This document shows, one piece after another, positions 18,371-27,797 of a stretch of 64,000 bases of DNA. The first letter of the stretch is position 1. Every line of letters begins with the position of its first letter. Made by a program: the position numbers and the translations under genes. Under the pieces are notes generated by a model. That model saw nothing but the letters and a program-made list of their open reading frames with translations, did no database searches and was not told where the DNA came from. The stretch is from Halomarina rubra (GTDB lineage: Archaea; Halobacteriota; Halobacteria; Halobacteriales; Haloarculaceae), in the NCBI RefSeq assembly GCF_023699475.1, contig NZ_JALXFV010000008.1:1-64000 (forward strand). Direction: 5' to 3'.

Positions 18371-19567
18371 ATGGCCGAGTGGTGGGTGGACGGTCTGGTC
18401 GTGCTCCTCTGGTGTGCGCTGGCCGTCTACGGCGCGTCGACGCTGTTCTGGGTGGTCGAGGTGGTCGCCCTCGGTCGGCGACACGTCCGACCCACGGACG
18501 TCGACTACGGACTCGACGAGGTACAGGTTCGAATACTGACGGTCGACGCCGAGGCGGTCGTCCGCGGCACCGTCGCGGCGCTCCCCGACACCGTCGACGA
18601 CGTCCACGTCGTCGCGGAGTCCGAGATGACGGTCCCGGGGGCGACGGTCCACGTCGTCCCCGAGTCGTTCGCCTGTGCGGCGAGTTACAAGGGACGCGCG
18701 CTGGAGTGGGCGCGCCGGAACGTGCCCTGTGAGCGCGAGTACGTCCTCTACCTCGACGAGGACACCATCGTCACGGACCTCCACGGCGTCCCCGACCGGG
18801 ACGTGGTGCAGTTCACCGAACTCCCCATCTACACCGGGTCGTGGCTCACCTACTGGTGTGAGGTGTTCCGCGTCGGCTATCAGACCGAACAGTGCGCGTT
18901 CGGGACGCTCCGCTACCCGCTGTACGCGTGGGGTGGCGGCATCGCCGTCCGTCACGAACTCGAACAGCAGGTGACGTGGGACGCGTCGACGGTCACCGAG
19001 GACACCTCGTTCGTCTGGCGGGCGGCCGCCGGCGAGGCGGTCAGTTTCGGCGTCGTCGACGCGCGCTTTCGCAACCAGGCCCCACCCTCGGTCGTCGCGC
19101 TGGTCCGACAGCGCCGACGGTGGCTCTCGGGCACCCTGGGCGACCTCGCTTCGCTCCCGCTCCGGTACAAACTGCTCGCGAACACCCGGACCGTCGCGTG
19201 GGCGTTCTCGCCGGTCGTCCCCCTGCTCGCGCTCGCGACGCTCCTGGTCCCCGAGAGCGCCCCCTCGCTCGGGACGTACGCGCTCGTCTCGGCGCTCCTG
19301 TTGAGCGTCCTGTTCGTCTACACCGCCGCGGGCGCACGAGCGTACCGCAAGCGCCCGCACGTCGCACTCGGCTTGCTGGTGCTCACGCCGCTGCTCGTCG
19401 TCGTCCACGCCGTCGGTGCGCTGTGGGGCGTGCTCCGACCCGTCGGGACGTTCACCGTCACCGAGAAGGTGACTCCGGAGACCCTCGAAGCGCGGCACCC
19501 GGACCTCGACGACGGGGCACTCACCGGCCACGTGGGCACCGACCGCCTCGTCCAGGCAGACGACTGA
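18371..19567 (+). CDS. Membrane GT2 glycosyltransferase
   Basis: This 398-residue protein has an N-terminal membrane helix, then a GT-A catalytic domain with YVLYLDEDTIV (Asp-x-Asp-like nucleotide-sugar/metal site), a VTEDTSFVWRAA segment (catalytic Asp region), and RQRRRWLSG, the Q-x-x-R-W acceptor motif of processive GT2 enzymes. Three to four C-terminal helices follow. The layout resembles the egghead/BRE3-like group that transfers a hexose to a membrane-bound acceptor. Its substrate is unknown. A role in glycolipid or surface glycan assembly fits the sugar-nucleotide genes 5-10 kb to the left. Confidence 0.8.
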   Translation: MAEWWVDGLVVLLWCALAVYGASTLFWVVEVVALGRRHVRPTDVDYGLDEVQVRILTVDAEAVVRGTVAALPDTVDDVHVVAESEMTVPGATVHVVPESFACAASYKGRALEWARRNVPCEREYVLYLDEDTIVTDLHGVPDRDVVQFTELPIYTGSWLTYWCEVFRVGYQTEQCAFGTLRYPLYAWGGGIAVRHELEQQVTWDASTVTEDTSFVWRAAAGEAVSFGVVDARFRNQAPPSVVALVRQRRRWLSGTLGDLASLPLRYKLLANTRTVAWAFSPVVPLLALATLLVPESAPSLGTYALVSALLLSVLFVYTAAGARAYRKRPHVALGLLVLTPLLVVVHAVGALWGVLRPVGTFTVTEKVTPETLEARHPDLDDGALTGHVGTDRLVQADD

Positions 19568-19632
19568 CGGGCCGGACTCCTCGCCCGCGTAAATCCGCGC
19601 ACGTATCCGTCGGTGGTGCCCCTGTACGACCG

Positions 19633-20052
19633 ATGGAACGCTATCTCCTGTGGTCCGCGGTCGCGCTGGCGGGCTACACCCTGTTCACGCCACTGGCGAA
19701 ACTCGCCACGGAGGACGCGCCCAGCACGGTCGTCGCGCTGGTCGCCAACAGCATCCTCGCGCTGTCCGCGCTCGCCGTCGTCGTCGCGACGGGCGAGTCG
19801 CCCGCCCAGTACCTCACGGGTGACACGCTGAAGTACGTCCTCGGTGCGGGCGTCTTCCTCACCGTCGGCATCCTCGCGTACTACCGGGCGCTCGCCCTCG
19901 GTCCGGCCAGCACCGTCGTCCCCATCTTCGGGATGTTCCTCGTCGGCAGCTCCGTCCTCGGCTTCCTGTTTCTCGGTGACGAGTTCACCGCCCGGAAGGG
20001 CGCAGGTATCGTTCTGGCCGGTGTCGCGGTGTATCTGACCGTCACGGGGTGA
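19633..20052 (+). CDS. Single-repeat EamA/DMT family transporter
   Basis: This 139-residue hydrophobic protein has about five membrane helices and the EamA features FTPLAKLA near the start, YYRALALGPASTVVPI, and GFLFLGDEFTARKGAGIVLAG near the end. Usual family members have two EamA repeats in about 290 residues, so this is the half-size form that presumably works as a dimer. The substrate is unknown. ATG 19633 is the start supported by the N-terminal membrane helix. Confidence 0.78.
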   Translation: MERYLLWSAVALAGYTLFTPLAKLATEDAPSTVVALVANSILALSALAVVVATGESPAQYLTGDTLKYVLGAGVFLTVGILAYYRALALGPASTVVPIFGMFLVGSSVLGFLFLGDEFTARKGAGIVLAGVAVYLTVTG

Positions 20053-20107
20053 CAGACCCGCGAGACAACGGAAGGGTTAACAGTCCAGTGGTCCACCCTC
20101 GACATGC

Positions 20108-20180
20108 GGGCCGGTGGGGTAGCCTGGTATCCTTCGGCCTTCGGGTGGCCGTAACCGCAGTTCGAATCTGCGCCGGCCCA
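20108..20180 (+). tRNA. tRNA-Pro (anticodon CGG)
   Basis: The 73-base sequence folds as a full cloverleaf. The acceptor arm is GGGCCGG/CCGGCCC with A73. The D arm has GGG/CCT and loop tagcctggtat. The anticodon stem CGGCC/GGCCG encloses TTCGGGT, giving anticodon CGG (proline). The variable loop is TAAC. The T stem CGCAG/CTGCG encloses TTCGAAT. The 3' CCA is not encoded and there is no intron. A TATA-like gggttaaca (20074-20082) lies the expected distance upstream. Confidence 0.96.
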
Positions 20181-20249
20181 CTATTCATCCCGCATTCCAC
20201 GACACGACGAGCGACGGCGACGCGTGCCGCGTCGGACGGCTGCCGGCCG

Positions 20250-20603
20250 TCACGCGACTCGCTGGTGCCGTCGGGTGAGGTACGCGATTCCGACGAGCGC
20301 GGGGGCAGCGAACAGTCCGACGACGACGCCGAGCACCGAGAGGAGACCGAGGCCGAGCCACCGGACCGGCGACGGCGACCAGTCGAAATCGGCGTCGGCG
20401 ACGGCGCTGGCGTCCTTGTACAGTCCGCCGAGGAGGAGCGGCGACAGGCCGTACCCCGGCCAGAGCGTGAACAGGAGGAACACCGCGAGCGCCCCTGGGT
20501 CCACCTCGACCACGTGGGTGCCGACCTGCGCGACGACCGCTCCGAGCGCGATGGGGACCGTCGGTATCGCGACGGCGACCCACCAGCGAGACGGTGACGA
20601 CAT
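20250..20603 (-). CDS. Small membrane protein, unknown function
   Basis: This 117-residue protein has three to four hydrophobic segments (about residues 7-25, 37-60 and 82-108), with an Asp/Ser/Pro loop ADFDWSPSPVRW before the last pair. No catalytic residues or known domain could be recognised. It stands alone on the minus strand after the tRNA, divergent from the gene at 20704. The ATG at 20601-20603 begins a basic-aromatic N-terminus (SSPSRWW) consistent with a membrane protein. Confidence 0.65.
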   Translation of the reverse strand: MSSPSRWWVAVAIPTVPIALGAVVAQVGTHVVEVDPGALAVFLLFTLWPGYGLSPLLLGGLYKDASAVADADFDWSPSPVRWLGLGLLSVLGVVVGLFAAPALVGIAYLTRRHQRVA

Positions 20604-20703
20604 ACGGGACGTTCTCGACGGGCGGTGATAGTTCGAACTGTGACCGACCGGGGACGCTCGGGGAGCGACAGTCCCATGCCGTGGAGTTTCCTACCGGCGA
20701 CCG

Positions 20704-21198
20704 ATGGCTCCGACCGGTTCACGCGACGCGACGCCACGCGACCCACACGGGTTCGACGAGAGCAGGAACGTTCTCGCCGACGTGCTCGGGAAGTTCGTCC
20801 CGCAGTGGCTCGCCCGCCGTTCGACGGCGGTGACCGTCACGACCGACCGCGAGACGTACCGCGTCGGTGAACCGGTCGAGTTCACGGTGACCATCGAGAA
20901 CGGACTCCCACTCCCGGTCACCATCGCGACGCCACGGCCCCGCCTGTGGGGGTGGAGCGTGGACGGCGACCTCGAAGCGAGCGACGAACGCGTCTACGTC
21001 GGCGACTCGCCGGGGACGATGTCGTTCCGAGCGAGAGAGCGCAAGGTCGTCACCCAGACGTGGGACGGCCGGTTCAAACGCGTCGGCGAGCGGGCACGGT
21101 GGGTCGAAGCGACCCCCGGCCCCCACGAGATTCGAGCGTTCCTCGCACTCGACGGCCGTCGACCGACGGACGCGGTCACCGTCTACATCGAGGAGTGA
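20704..21198 (+). CDS. Soluble beta-sandwich-like protein, unknown function
   Basis: This 164-residue protein has a basic, Asp-rich N-terminal region. A domain follows whose pattern TVTTDRETYRVGEPVEFTVTIENGLPLPVTI is typical of an Ig-like or intracellular proteinase inhibitor-like beta-sandwich. The later strands (VVTQTWDGRFKRVG, GPHEIRAFLALDGR, AVTVYIEE) fit the same fold. No signal peptide or enzymatic motif is visible. It faces away from the neighbouring membrane protein gene. Confidence 0.6.
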   Translation: MAPTGSRDATPRDPHGFDESRNVLADVLGKFVPQWLARRSTAVTVTTDRETYRVGEPVEFTVTIENGLPLPVTIATPRPRLWGWSVDGDLEASDERVYVGDSPGTMSFRARERKVVTQTWDGRFKRVGERARWVEATPGPHEIRAFLALDGRRPTDAVTVYIEE

Positions 21199-21240
21199 CC
21201 GTCGCCTCGACGACGACCACCAGAAGAGGGTCGTGTGGCG

Positions 21241-22533
21241 CTACCCGTCGAGTTCCCCGCCGGTCTCGTCCACGCCGTCGGCGTGGAGGTGACAGGCGGC
21301 GTAGTGTCTGCCGGTGCCGCGCTCGGCTTCGACTTCGTACTCGGGAAGCTCCCGTGCACAGGGGCTCTGGTCGGCGAACGACTCCCGGAGTAGCGACTCC
21401 GCGTCGTCCCACCGGGCGTCGAGGATGGCCTCGATGGCGCGCTCGACGACCGCCCCACCGTCGCCACCGGGGACGCCCGTCGGGAAGAACTCGTGGCGAA
21501 CCCTGGTCTCGCTCTCGACTTCGAACGTCCGCCGCTGGACGGCGCGCGTGAACCGCCGAACCGCCGCCCACTCCTCCTGTGTGAAGTCGTACTCCGCAGG
21601 TGCGATGAGCTTCGGACAGCGCGTGCGGAACCGACAGCCCGATGGGGGGTCGATGGGTGAGGGGACGTCGCCTTCGAGGACGCCCCGTTTCCCACTCGCA
21701 CGCGGGTCCGGCACCGGAATCGACTGCAACAGCGCCTCGGTGTAGGGGTGCTCGGGGTTCTCGAACAGTTCGTCGGTCTCGGCGAGTTCGACCAGCTGCC
21801 CGAGGTACATCACCGCCACCCGGTCCGAGATGTGGCGGATGACCGAGAGGTCGTGGCTGATGAACAGGTACGTCAACCCGAACTCGTCTTGGAGGTCGCG
21901 CATCGTGTTGAGCACCTGCGCCTGGATGGAGGCGTCGAGCGCGCTCGTCGGCTCGTCACAGACGATGAAGTCGGGGTTGACCGACAGCGCCCGCGCGAGG
22001 TTCACACGCTGGCGCTGGCCGCCCGAGAACTGGTGCGGGTAGCGGTTGTAGTGCTGTGGGTCGAGACCGACCTTCTCCAGCAGCATCCGGGCACGCTCCT
22101 CGCGCTCGCCCTCGTAGAGGTCGTGAGCTTTCATCGGCTCCTCGACGATGGGCCCGACCTTCATCCGCGGGTCGAGCGACGCCTGCGGGTCCTGGAAGAT
22201 CATCTGCATGTCCTCGCGCATCGAGCGGAGCTCCTCGCCGCCGATGTCCGCGAGGTCGACACCCTTGAAGTACACCGACCCGGTGGTCGGTTCGAGCAGT
22301 CGCAACACGGTCCGGGCGAGCGTGGACTTCCCACACCCCGACTCGCCGACCAGCCCGAGCGTCTCGCCGGCGCGAATGTCGAAACTGACGTCGTCGACGG
22401 CCTTCACCACGTCGTTGTCGAAGAAGCTGCTCAGGATGCCACTCCCCTGTGTGAAGAACTTCGAGAGGCCGTCGACTCGGAGGAGTCGGTCGCCGGCTTC
22501 GGCGGTCTCGCGGTGCGTGACGGTCTCGCTCAT
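21241..22533 (-). CDS. dppF: Oligopeptide/dipeptide ABC transporter ATP-binding protein DppF
   Basis: This 430-residue ATPase energises peptide import with DppD. Walker A is GESGCGKST (63-71), followed by the Q-loop [13 protein letters not shown], the ABC signature [15 protein letters not shown], Walker [12 protein letters not shown] and the switch His in FISHDLSV. The C-terminal oligopeptide-transporter region has [11 protein letters not shown]. It then differs from DppD: about 80 extra residues precede [11 protein letters not shown] and the final Cys, so the four-cysteine motif is split by an insertion. The ATG overlaps the dppD stop by 4 bases. It is the last gene of the operon. Confidence 0.93.
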   Translation of the reverse strand: MSETVTHRETAEAGDRLLRVDGLSKFFTQGSGILSSFFDNDVVKAVDDVSFDIRAGETLGLVGESGCGKSTLARTVLRLLEPTTGSVYFKGVDLADIGGEELRSMREDMQMIFQDPQASLDPRMKVGPIVEEPMKAHDLYEGEREERARMLLEKVGLDPQHYNRYPHQFSGGQRQRVNLARALSVNPDFIVCDEPTSALDASIQAQVLNTMRDLQDEFGLTYLFISHDLSVIRHISDRVAVMYLGQLVELAETDELFENPEHPYTEALLQSIPVPDPRASGKRGVLEGDVPSPIDPPSGCRFRTRCPKLIAPAEYDFTQEEWAAVRRFTRAVQRRTFEVESETRVRHEFFPTGVPGGDGGAVVERAIEAILDARWDDAESLLRESFADQSPCARELPEYEVEAERGTGRHYAACHLHADGVDETGGELDG

Positions 22534-23648
22534 GCGTCCTCACCCGACGCGTCGATGAGACCGCTGCCGAAGTCGTCGGTCGCCTCGGTCTCCAACGGTC
22601 GTGCGTCCTCGTAACCGATGGACTCGTACTTGACGCACGCGACCCGGTGGGTCGCCGTGACGGCCTCGCTGACGTCCTGTTCGGTCGGGTGGAACTCCCG
22701 ACAGACGGTCCGGGCGTCCGGACAGCGGGTGTGGAACCGACAGCCCGAGGGCGGGTTGATCGCCTCGGGCATCACCCCGACGATGGGTTCGAGTTCCTCG
22801 ACGGTCTGGTCCGGGCGCGGAATCGACTGCAACAGCGCCTCGGTGTAGGGGTGTTTGGTGTCGTGGAACAGGTCGTCGACGTCGGCGGACTCGATTATCT
22901 CACCCAGGTACATCACGTTCACCCGGTCGCAGATTTCCGCGACGACGCCGAGGTCGTGGGTGACCCAGACGAACGACGTGTCGTACTTCGCCTCGAGGTC
23001 GTGGACGAGGTCGATGATCTGGCCCTCGACGGTGACGTCGAGCGCCGTCGTCGGTTCGTCGGCGATGATGAGACTCGGTTCGCAGGCGAGCGCCATCGCG
23101 ATGAGCACGCGCTGGCGCATCCCGCCCGAGAACTGGTGGGGGTAGCTGTCGTAGCGCTTGACGGGTTCGGGGATACCGACTTCGCGGAGCATGTCGACGG
23201 CGATCTCTCGTGCCTCGGCCGACCCGACGTCCCGGTTCAACTCGATGAACTCTCGAAGCTGTGCGCCCACCTTGAACACGGGGTTGAGCGCCTCCATCGG
23301 GTCCTGGAAGATGATAGCGATCTCGTTGCCACGGATCTGCTCGCGCATCTCCTCGTCGGTGAGCATTTCCTCGGACGGTCGTGGCTGGCCGTCCGGCCCC
23401 TCCTCGATGTCGACGATCTTCGTCCCCTTGTAGGTCACCGTGCCGCCGACGATCTGACCCGGGGTCTCGACGAGTCGCATGATGGAACTCGTCGCGACGG
23501 ACTTGCCGGCACCGGACTCGCCGACGAGGCCGACGATCTCTCCTTCGTTCACCTCGAAGGAGATGCCGTCCACCGCACGGACGGTCCCCTCCTCGGTGAA
23601 GAACTGGGTCTGCAGGTTCTCGACTTTCAGTAGTGGTTCGTCGGTCAT
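22530..23648 (-). CDS. dppD: Oligopeptide/dipeptide ABC transporter ATP-binding protein DppD
   Basis: This 372-residue ATPase has Walker [10 protein letters not shown] (43-51), [12 protein letters not shown], signature [15 protein letters not shown], Walker [13 protein letters not shown] and the switch His in WVTHDLGV. The C-terminal cysteine cluster typical of peptide-uptake ATPases is intact ([15 protein letters not shown] ... RVACV). It pairs with DppF. Its ATG overlaps the dppC stop by one base (TAATG), indicating coupled translation. Confidence 0.95.
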   Translation of the reverse strand: MTDEPLLKVENLQTQFFTEEGTVRAVDGISFEVNEGEIVGLVGESGAGKSVATSSIMRLVETPGQIVGGTVTYKGTKIVDIEEGPDGQPRPSEEMLTDEEMREQIRGNEIAIIFQDPMEALNPVFKVGAQLREFIELNRDVGSAEAREIAVDMLREVGIPEPVKRYDSYPHQFSGGMRQRVLIAMALACEPSLIIADEPTTALDVTVEGQIIDLVHDLEAKYDTSFVWVTHDLGVVAEICDRVNVMYLGEIIESADVDDLFHDTKHPYTEALLQSIPRPDQTVEELEPIVGVMPEAINPPSGCRFHTRCPDARTVCREFHPTEQDVSEAVTATHRVACVKYESIGYEDARPLETEATDDFGSGLIDASGEDA

Positions 23649-24673
23649 TAGTTGTTGATACGTGGGTCCAGCGCGTCTCTCAGACCGTCGCCGATGAGGT
23701 TGAACCCGACCACCGTCACGAGGATGGCGATGCCGGGCCAGATGCTGAACCACGGGTTCGGGAGCATGTACTCCTTGGAGTTGTTGAGCATCTGCCCCCA
23801 CGAGGCGGTCGGTGGCTGTGCGCCGTAGCCCAGGAACGAGAGGCCGGCGATGATGAGGATGTTGACCCCGACCTGGAGCGTCGCCTGGACGAGGACCGGC
23901 GCGAAACTGTTCGGGACGACGTGTCGGAAGATGACGTTCCGGTCGCGAACCCCCGCCGAACGGGCCGCCTCGACGTAGTCCTCCTCGCGGACCGAGAGGA
24001 CCCGCGACCGGATGAGGCGGGCGAACGACGGGATGGTGGCGATACCGACGCCGACCATCGCGAACGTCAGGTCCCGGCCGAACGCCGTCATGAACGCGAT
24101 GACGAGCACGAGAAACGGGATGGCGTACAGCGTCTCCGAGGCACGCATGAGCGCGTCGTCGACCCAGCCGCCGTAGTAGCCGGCGACGGCCCCGACGACG
24201 GTCCCGACGACGAGCGCGATGCCCGTCGAGACGATACCGACGGTGATCGCGATGCGCGTCCCGTAGAACAGGCGGACGAGCACGTCACGGCCCCGGTGGT
24301 CGGTGCCGAGCGGGTGTGCCATCGTCCCCGGCTGTTCGGGGTACAGTTCGTTCGTCATGAACACGGGCGGTCGCAGGATCTGGTTGGTGCCGGGGTCGAC
24401 CTCCGGGTTCACCCAGAACGTCTCGGCGAGCACGAACTGCTCGATACCGCGGTTCGCGAAGAAGGCGTACTGTCCGAGGAACCCGAAGAGGACGTCGTCG
24501 ACGAAGGCGATGTTCGCGACGGTGGTCATGAACGCCACGATGACGAGGCCGGCGACCGCCGTCGGGTCGCGCTTGACCTGTGAGATGGTGTAGCGCCACC
24601 CGACGCGCGACTCGACGGCCGCTGGACCGTCCGTGTCCGGGTCGGTGTCGGTTTCGTAGGTTGCGTTGCTCAT
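23648..24673 (-). CDS. dppC: Peptide ABC transporter permease DppC
   Basis: This 341-residue inner-membrane permease has a charged N-terminal tail of about 25 residues and one membrane helix. A long extracellular loop (about residues 60-120) follows, then LGTDHRGRDVLVRLFYG, the DppC/OppC hallmark. The EAA loop that contacts the ATPases is EAARSAGVRDRNVIFRHVVPN. Five further helices complete the channel half. The final segment FNLIGDGLRDALDPR is typical. It is encoded between its partner permease and the ATPases. Confidence 0.94.
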   Translation of the reverse strand: MSNATYETDTDPDTDGPAAVESRVGWRYTISQVKRDPTAVAGLVIVAFMTTVANIAFVDDVLFGFLGQYAFFANRGIEQFVLAETFWVNPEVDPGTNQILRPPVFMTNELYPEQPGTMAHPLGTDHRGRDVLVRLFYGTRIAITVGIVSTGIALVVGTVVGAVAGYYGGWVDDALMRASETLYAIPFLVLVIAFMTAFGRDLTFAMVGVGIATIPSFARLIRSRVLSVREEDYVEAARSAGVRDRNVIFRHVVPNSFAPVLVQATLQVGVNILIIAGLSFLGYGAQPPTASWGQMLNNSKEYMLPNPWFSIWPGIAILVTVVGFNLIGDGLRDALDPRINN

Positions 24674-24676
24674 CTG

Positions 24677-25696
24677 TTACTCCGACCCCTCGAAGGAGAC
24701 CCGCGGGTCGACGAGCGCGTACGAGAGGTCCGTGATGATGACGCCGATGACGAACACGAGGCCGAACACCAGCGTCGTCCCCATCACCAGCGGGAAGTCC
24801 TGGTTGTTTATCGCGGTGATGATGAGACGACCCATGCCGTTGATCGAGAAGACGGTCTCCGTGAGGACCGCCCCGCCCAGCGCACTCGTCAACTGGAGAC
24901 CGACGAGCGTCAAGAGCGGAAGCTGTGCGTTACGGAAGGCGTGTTTGCGAACGATGGTGAACTCGCTGACGCCGTAGGCGCGTGCGAGCTTCACGTACTC
25001 CTCGCCGAGCACTTCGAGCATCGAGGAGCGCTCGATGCGCGTGAACGCCGCCATCTGGAGCGTCCCGAGTGTAATCATCGGCAAGACGAGGTGTTTCGCG
25101 GAGGTGGCGACCACCTGCCAGCGTGCGACCAACCACGACGCGTCCGGGTCGACGGCGTCGAGGCTCGCGGGGTCCGCCCACGGCAGGACGATGTTCGTCG
25201 CCGGGAGCCACCCGAGTTTGAACGAGAAGACGATGATGAGCATGAGGCCGATCCAGAACGACGGCGTGCTCACGCCGAACAGTGCGACGATACGCGAGAC
25301 GTGGTCCGTCGGCTCGTTGCGGCGTTTCGCCGAGAGGATGCCGAGCGGGACCGCGGTGCAGAGTGCGAACGTGAACGACGAGAGCAGGAGGAACAGCGTC
25401 ACCGGCAGCCGTTCCATTATCTTCTGGGTCACCGGGACGCCGTAGTAGATGCTCTCGCCGAGGTCCAGTCGGACCACGTCGGCGAGGTAGTTGACGTAGC
25501 GAACGTACAGCGGTTGGTCGAGACCGAACTTCGCGCGGATGGCGTCCGCTTGCTGTGCGCTCGGCGAGGGGCCGAGCATGATCTGGACCGGGTCGCCCGG
25601 AATCGCGTCGGTGAGGAAGAACGTGATAGTGACCACCCCGAGGAGGACCGGTATCGCCTGCAGCAGACGGACGGTCGTGTAGCGTAGCCGCCCCAT
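24677..25696 (-). CDS. dppB: Peptide ABC transporter permease DppB
   Basis: This 339-residue permease begins with LLQAIPVLLGVVTITFFL and the conserved IPGDPVQIMLGP loop. The EAA-type cytoplasmic loop is YVKLARAYGVSEFTIVRKHAFRN. The C-terminal segments TETVFSINGMGRL and DLSYALVDPRVSF are DppB hallmarks. It forms the channel with DppC. It lies 93 bases after the solute-binding protein gene and 3 bases before dppC. Confidence 0.94.
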   Translation of the reverse strand: MGRLRYTTVRLLQAIPVLLGVVTITFFLTDAIPGDPVQIMLGPSPSAQQADAIRAKFGLDQPLYVRYVNYLADVVRLDLGESIYYGVPVTQKIMERLPVTLFLLLSSFTFALCTAVPLGILSAKRRNEPTDHVSRIVALFGVSTPSFWIGLMLIIVFSFKLGWLPATNIVLPWADPASLDAVDPDASWLVARWQVVATSAKHLVLPMITLGTLQMAAFTRIERSSMLEVLGEEYVKLARAYGVSEFTIVRKHAFRNAQLPLLTLVGLQLTSALGGAVLTETVFSINGMGRLIITAINNQDFPLVMGTTLVFGLVFVIGVIITDLSYALVDPRVSFEGSE

Positions 25697-25789
25697 CTAC
25701 TCACCCCCCCAGTGGTGTAAACGTCTCTCGGTGGTCGTCAAAGTCGATTGATACATGAATGCGGTGTTGAAAGCGGTGTGGCCGCGGCG

Positions 25790-27487
25790 CTACTTGTCGA
25801 CGGAGACGTTGTTGAAGTCCGTCGTCAGGGTGAAACTGTTCACCGGGTGGGACGTGAAGTCGCTCACGTAGTCTTTCACGCCGAAGCTGTTCTTCAGGTT
25901 GTACGCGGGCAGGTGCGCACGCTCTTCGAGGAGCGTGGTGATGCCCTCCTGGTAGAGCGTCTGGCGCTCCTCCTGGCTGTTGGTCTTGCGCGCCTGCACG
26001 AACTTCTCGGCGGCCTGCTTCCCCGCCTCGCTGTTCTCGCCCCAGTACGTCCCGTTGGTGACGCCGAGGGTGTCCTCGGTCCGACCGAACAGGTAGTAGG
26101 TGAACGCGTCGGGGTCGGGCGTCCCGGACCACCCGAGCGTGTACATGTTGTACTCGTTCTCGTCGCCCGAGACGTACTTGTCGAGGAACGCCCCCCAGTC
26201 GAGTCGCTGGACGGAGCAGTTGTAGCCGGCCTCCTTGAGGCCGTTCGACACCGTGATGCCGATCTGTTCACGCTTGTCGTCCGGCGGCACGATGACCTTG
26301 AACTGGTAGTCCTTCGAGACGCCGGCCTCCTCCAGCATCGTCGCTGCCTTGTCGACGTCCTTGTCGTGTGGAATCTCCTTCCACTGGTCGAGCGGCATGT
26401 TCCAGTCCTCCGCGATGGACTTCGGGAGCGGACTGTACTGCCGGACCCCGGTCGGTTCGACGTAGTTGCCCACCGCGGTGTCCATGCTGAAGGTGTAGTC
26501 GATGGCCTCGCGGACCTTGGGGTCCGCCGTCGGGCCGGTCTTGCAGTTGAACGCGAGGTAGAAGTAGCCGATGCCGGGCACCTCGTCGACGCTCGCGTCG
26601 CCGATGGCCTCGACCGTCGGGTACTGCTTCGGTGGTATCTCCTCGATGATGTCGTTCTCGCCGTTCTTGAGGGTCGTGACACGCGTCGTCGCCTCCTCGA
26701 CCGGCACGAACTCGACCTCGTCGAGCATCGGTTTCGGCTCGTCCCAGTAGTCGGTGTTGGCCGCGATGCGCGCGTAGTTGCCCTCCTGCCAGCTCTCGAA
26801 CGTGTACGGGCCGGAGCCGACGAGTGTGTCGCCGGCGTTGAACGCGTCCTTGTCCTCCTCGCGGACGCTCTTGGGGACGACGTACCACGTCAGCGTGTTC
26901 GGGAACGGCGCGTAGGGGTACTTCAGGGTGAACGTCACCGACTTCTCGCCGTCCGTCGAGATGGAGTCGATCATGTTCAGTTCCGAGGCGTTCTCGGTCT
27001 CCTCCTCGACGGGTGCGAGGAACGAGTACTTCACGTCCTCCGCGGTGACGGGGTCGCCGTTCGAGAACGTCGCACCGTCTTTGATGGTGACGGTGTACTC
27101 CGTCCCGTCGTCGTTGGCTTGGGGTTCGCCGTCGGCGAGCAGCGGGACGACGCCCGTCGTCTCGTCGTAGGTGTACAGGCCCTCGACGATGCGGTCGATT
27201 ACCTGCGTCGAGGGGACGTCGTTCGCGACGAACGGGTCGAAGTCGAGCGGGCTCTTGACGAGCGCCATCTTCAGCTTGCCGCCGGAACTGCCCGACCCGG
27301 ACCCGCCGCCACCGGAGCCAGTCGAGTCGTTACCGGACCCGCCGGACCCGTCGGAGCCGTCGGAGCCGTTCGTATCGCCCGAGTCGTCGCCGCCGAGACA
27401 GCCAGCGAGCGCAGCGGCACCTGCCCCACCGAGCCCCTGCAGGACGCGGCGACGGTTCGTGTGGAAAATGTTGTCTTCGTCTGTCAT
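25790..27487 (-). CDS. dppA: Peptide ABC transporter solute-binding lipoprotein DppA
   Basis: This 565-residue extracellular protein delivers peptides to the permease. It starts with a Tat signal (NRRRVLQG, residues 11-18) and lipobox LAGC with Cys30. A long Gly/Ser/Asp linker follows, a haloarchaeal feature. The mature part is a family-5 solute-binding protein: VEGLYTYDETTGVVPLLAD, YTVTIKDGATFSNGDPVTAEDVKYSF, and REAIDYTFSMDT. It is the first gene of the five-gene operon. The true substrate could be other than peptides, since this family also binds nickel and sugars. Confidence 0.92.
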   Translation of the reverse strand: MTDEDNIFHTNRRRVLQGLGGAGAAALAGCLGGDDSGDTNGSDGSDGSGGSGNDSTGSGGGGSGSGSSGGKLKMALVKSPLDFDPFVANDVPSTQVIDRIVEGLYTYDETTGVVPLLADGEPQANDDGTEYTVTIKDGATFSNGDPVTAEDVKYSFLAPVEEETENASELNMIDSISTDGEKSVTFTLKYPYAPFPNTLTWYVVPKSVREEDKDAFNAGDTLVGSGPYTFESWQEGNYARIAANTDYWDEPKPMLDEVEFVPVEEATTRVTTLKNGENDIIEEIPPKQYPTVEAIGDASVDEVPGIGYFYLAFNCKTGPTADPKVREAIDYTFSMDTAVGNYVEPTGVRQYSPLPKSIAEDWNMPLDQWKEIPHDKDVDKAATMLEEAGVSKDYQFKVIVPPDDKREQIGITVSNGLKEAGYNCSVQRLDWGAFLDKYVSGDENEYNMYTLGWSGTPDPDAFTYYLFGRTEDTLGVTNGTYWGENSEAGKQAAEKFVQARKTNSQEERQTLYQEGITTLLEERAHLPAYNLKNSFGVKDYVSDFTSHPVNSFTLTTDFNNVSVDK

Positions 27488-27532
27488 GGGTGTGTGTCTC
27501 TCTCCCGAGGGATACCCGAAAAACCGCTTAGC

Positions 27533-27542
27533 TATATAAAAA
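27533..27542 (-). promoter_or_regulatory. TATA box of the dpp operon
   Basis: Read on the minus strand this is TTTTTATATA, the clearest TATA box in the window. It ends 45 bases before the dppA ATG, predicting a leader of about 20 bases, unlike the leaderless genes around it. Confidence 0.7.
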
Positions 27543-27797
27543 TCTGACGGACGAATTCATATCCTAACGTTGACTAGACGATTGTTCATCAATTGAAGTT
27601 GACTGCACAAATTGTCGTTCGAATGTCCAGTCTCGCCGAACATGCGTCGGCCGGGAATACGGCGAGCGGCGACGCTGATCTCGTCGTGGCAGGCCGGGAG
27701 AGTCGGCGGAGGGACGGAGGTGCCGTCGGTAGGTCTGGGAGTACGGCGGGGAGTCTTCGCCGTGGCCGTCGTCGCCCGGTCGTCGGTCAGTCGTCGC
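27543..27797. other. Intergenic region upstream of the dpp operon and downstream of the APC permease
   Basis: Together with the dpp leader this is 310 bases without a gene. The left 80 bases are AT-rich and contain two copies of GTTGACT (27569-27575 and 27598-27604) whose starts are 29 bases apart. They lie just upstream of the dpp TATA box and may be regulator sites. The remaining part is GC-rich and shows nothing recognisable beyond the 3' side of the permease gene. Confidence 0.4.
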
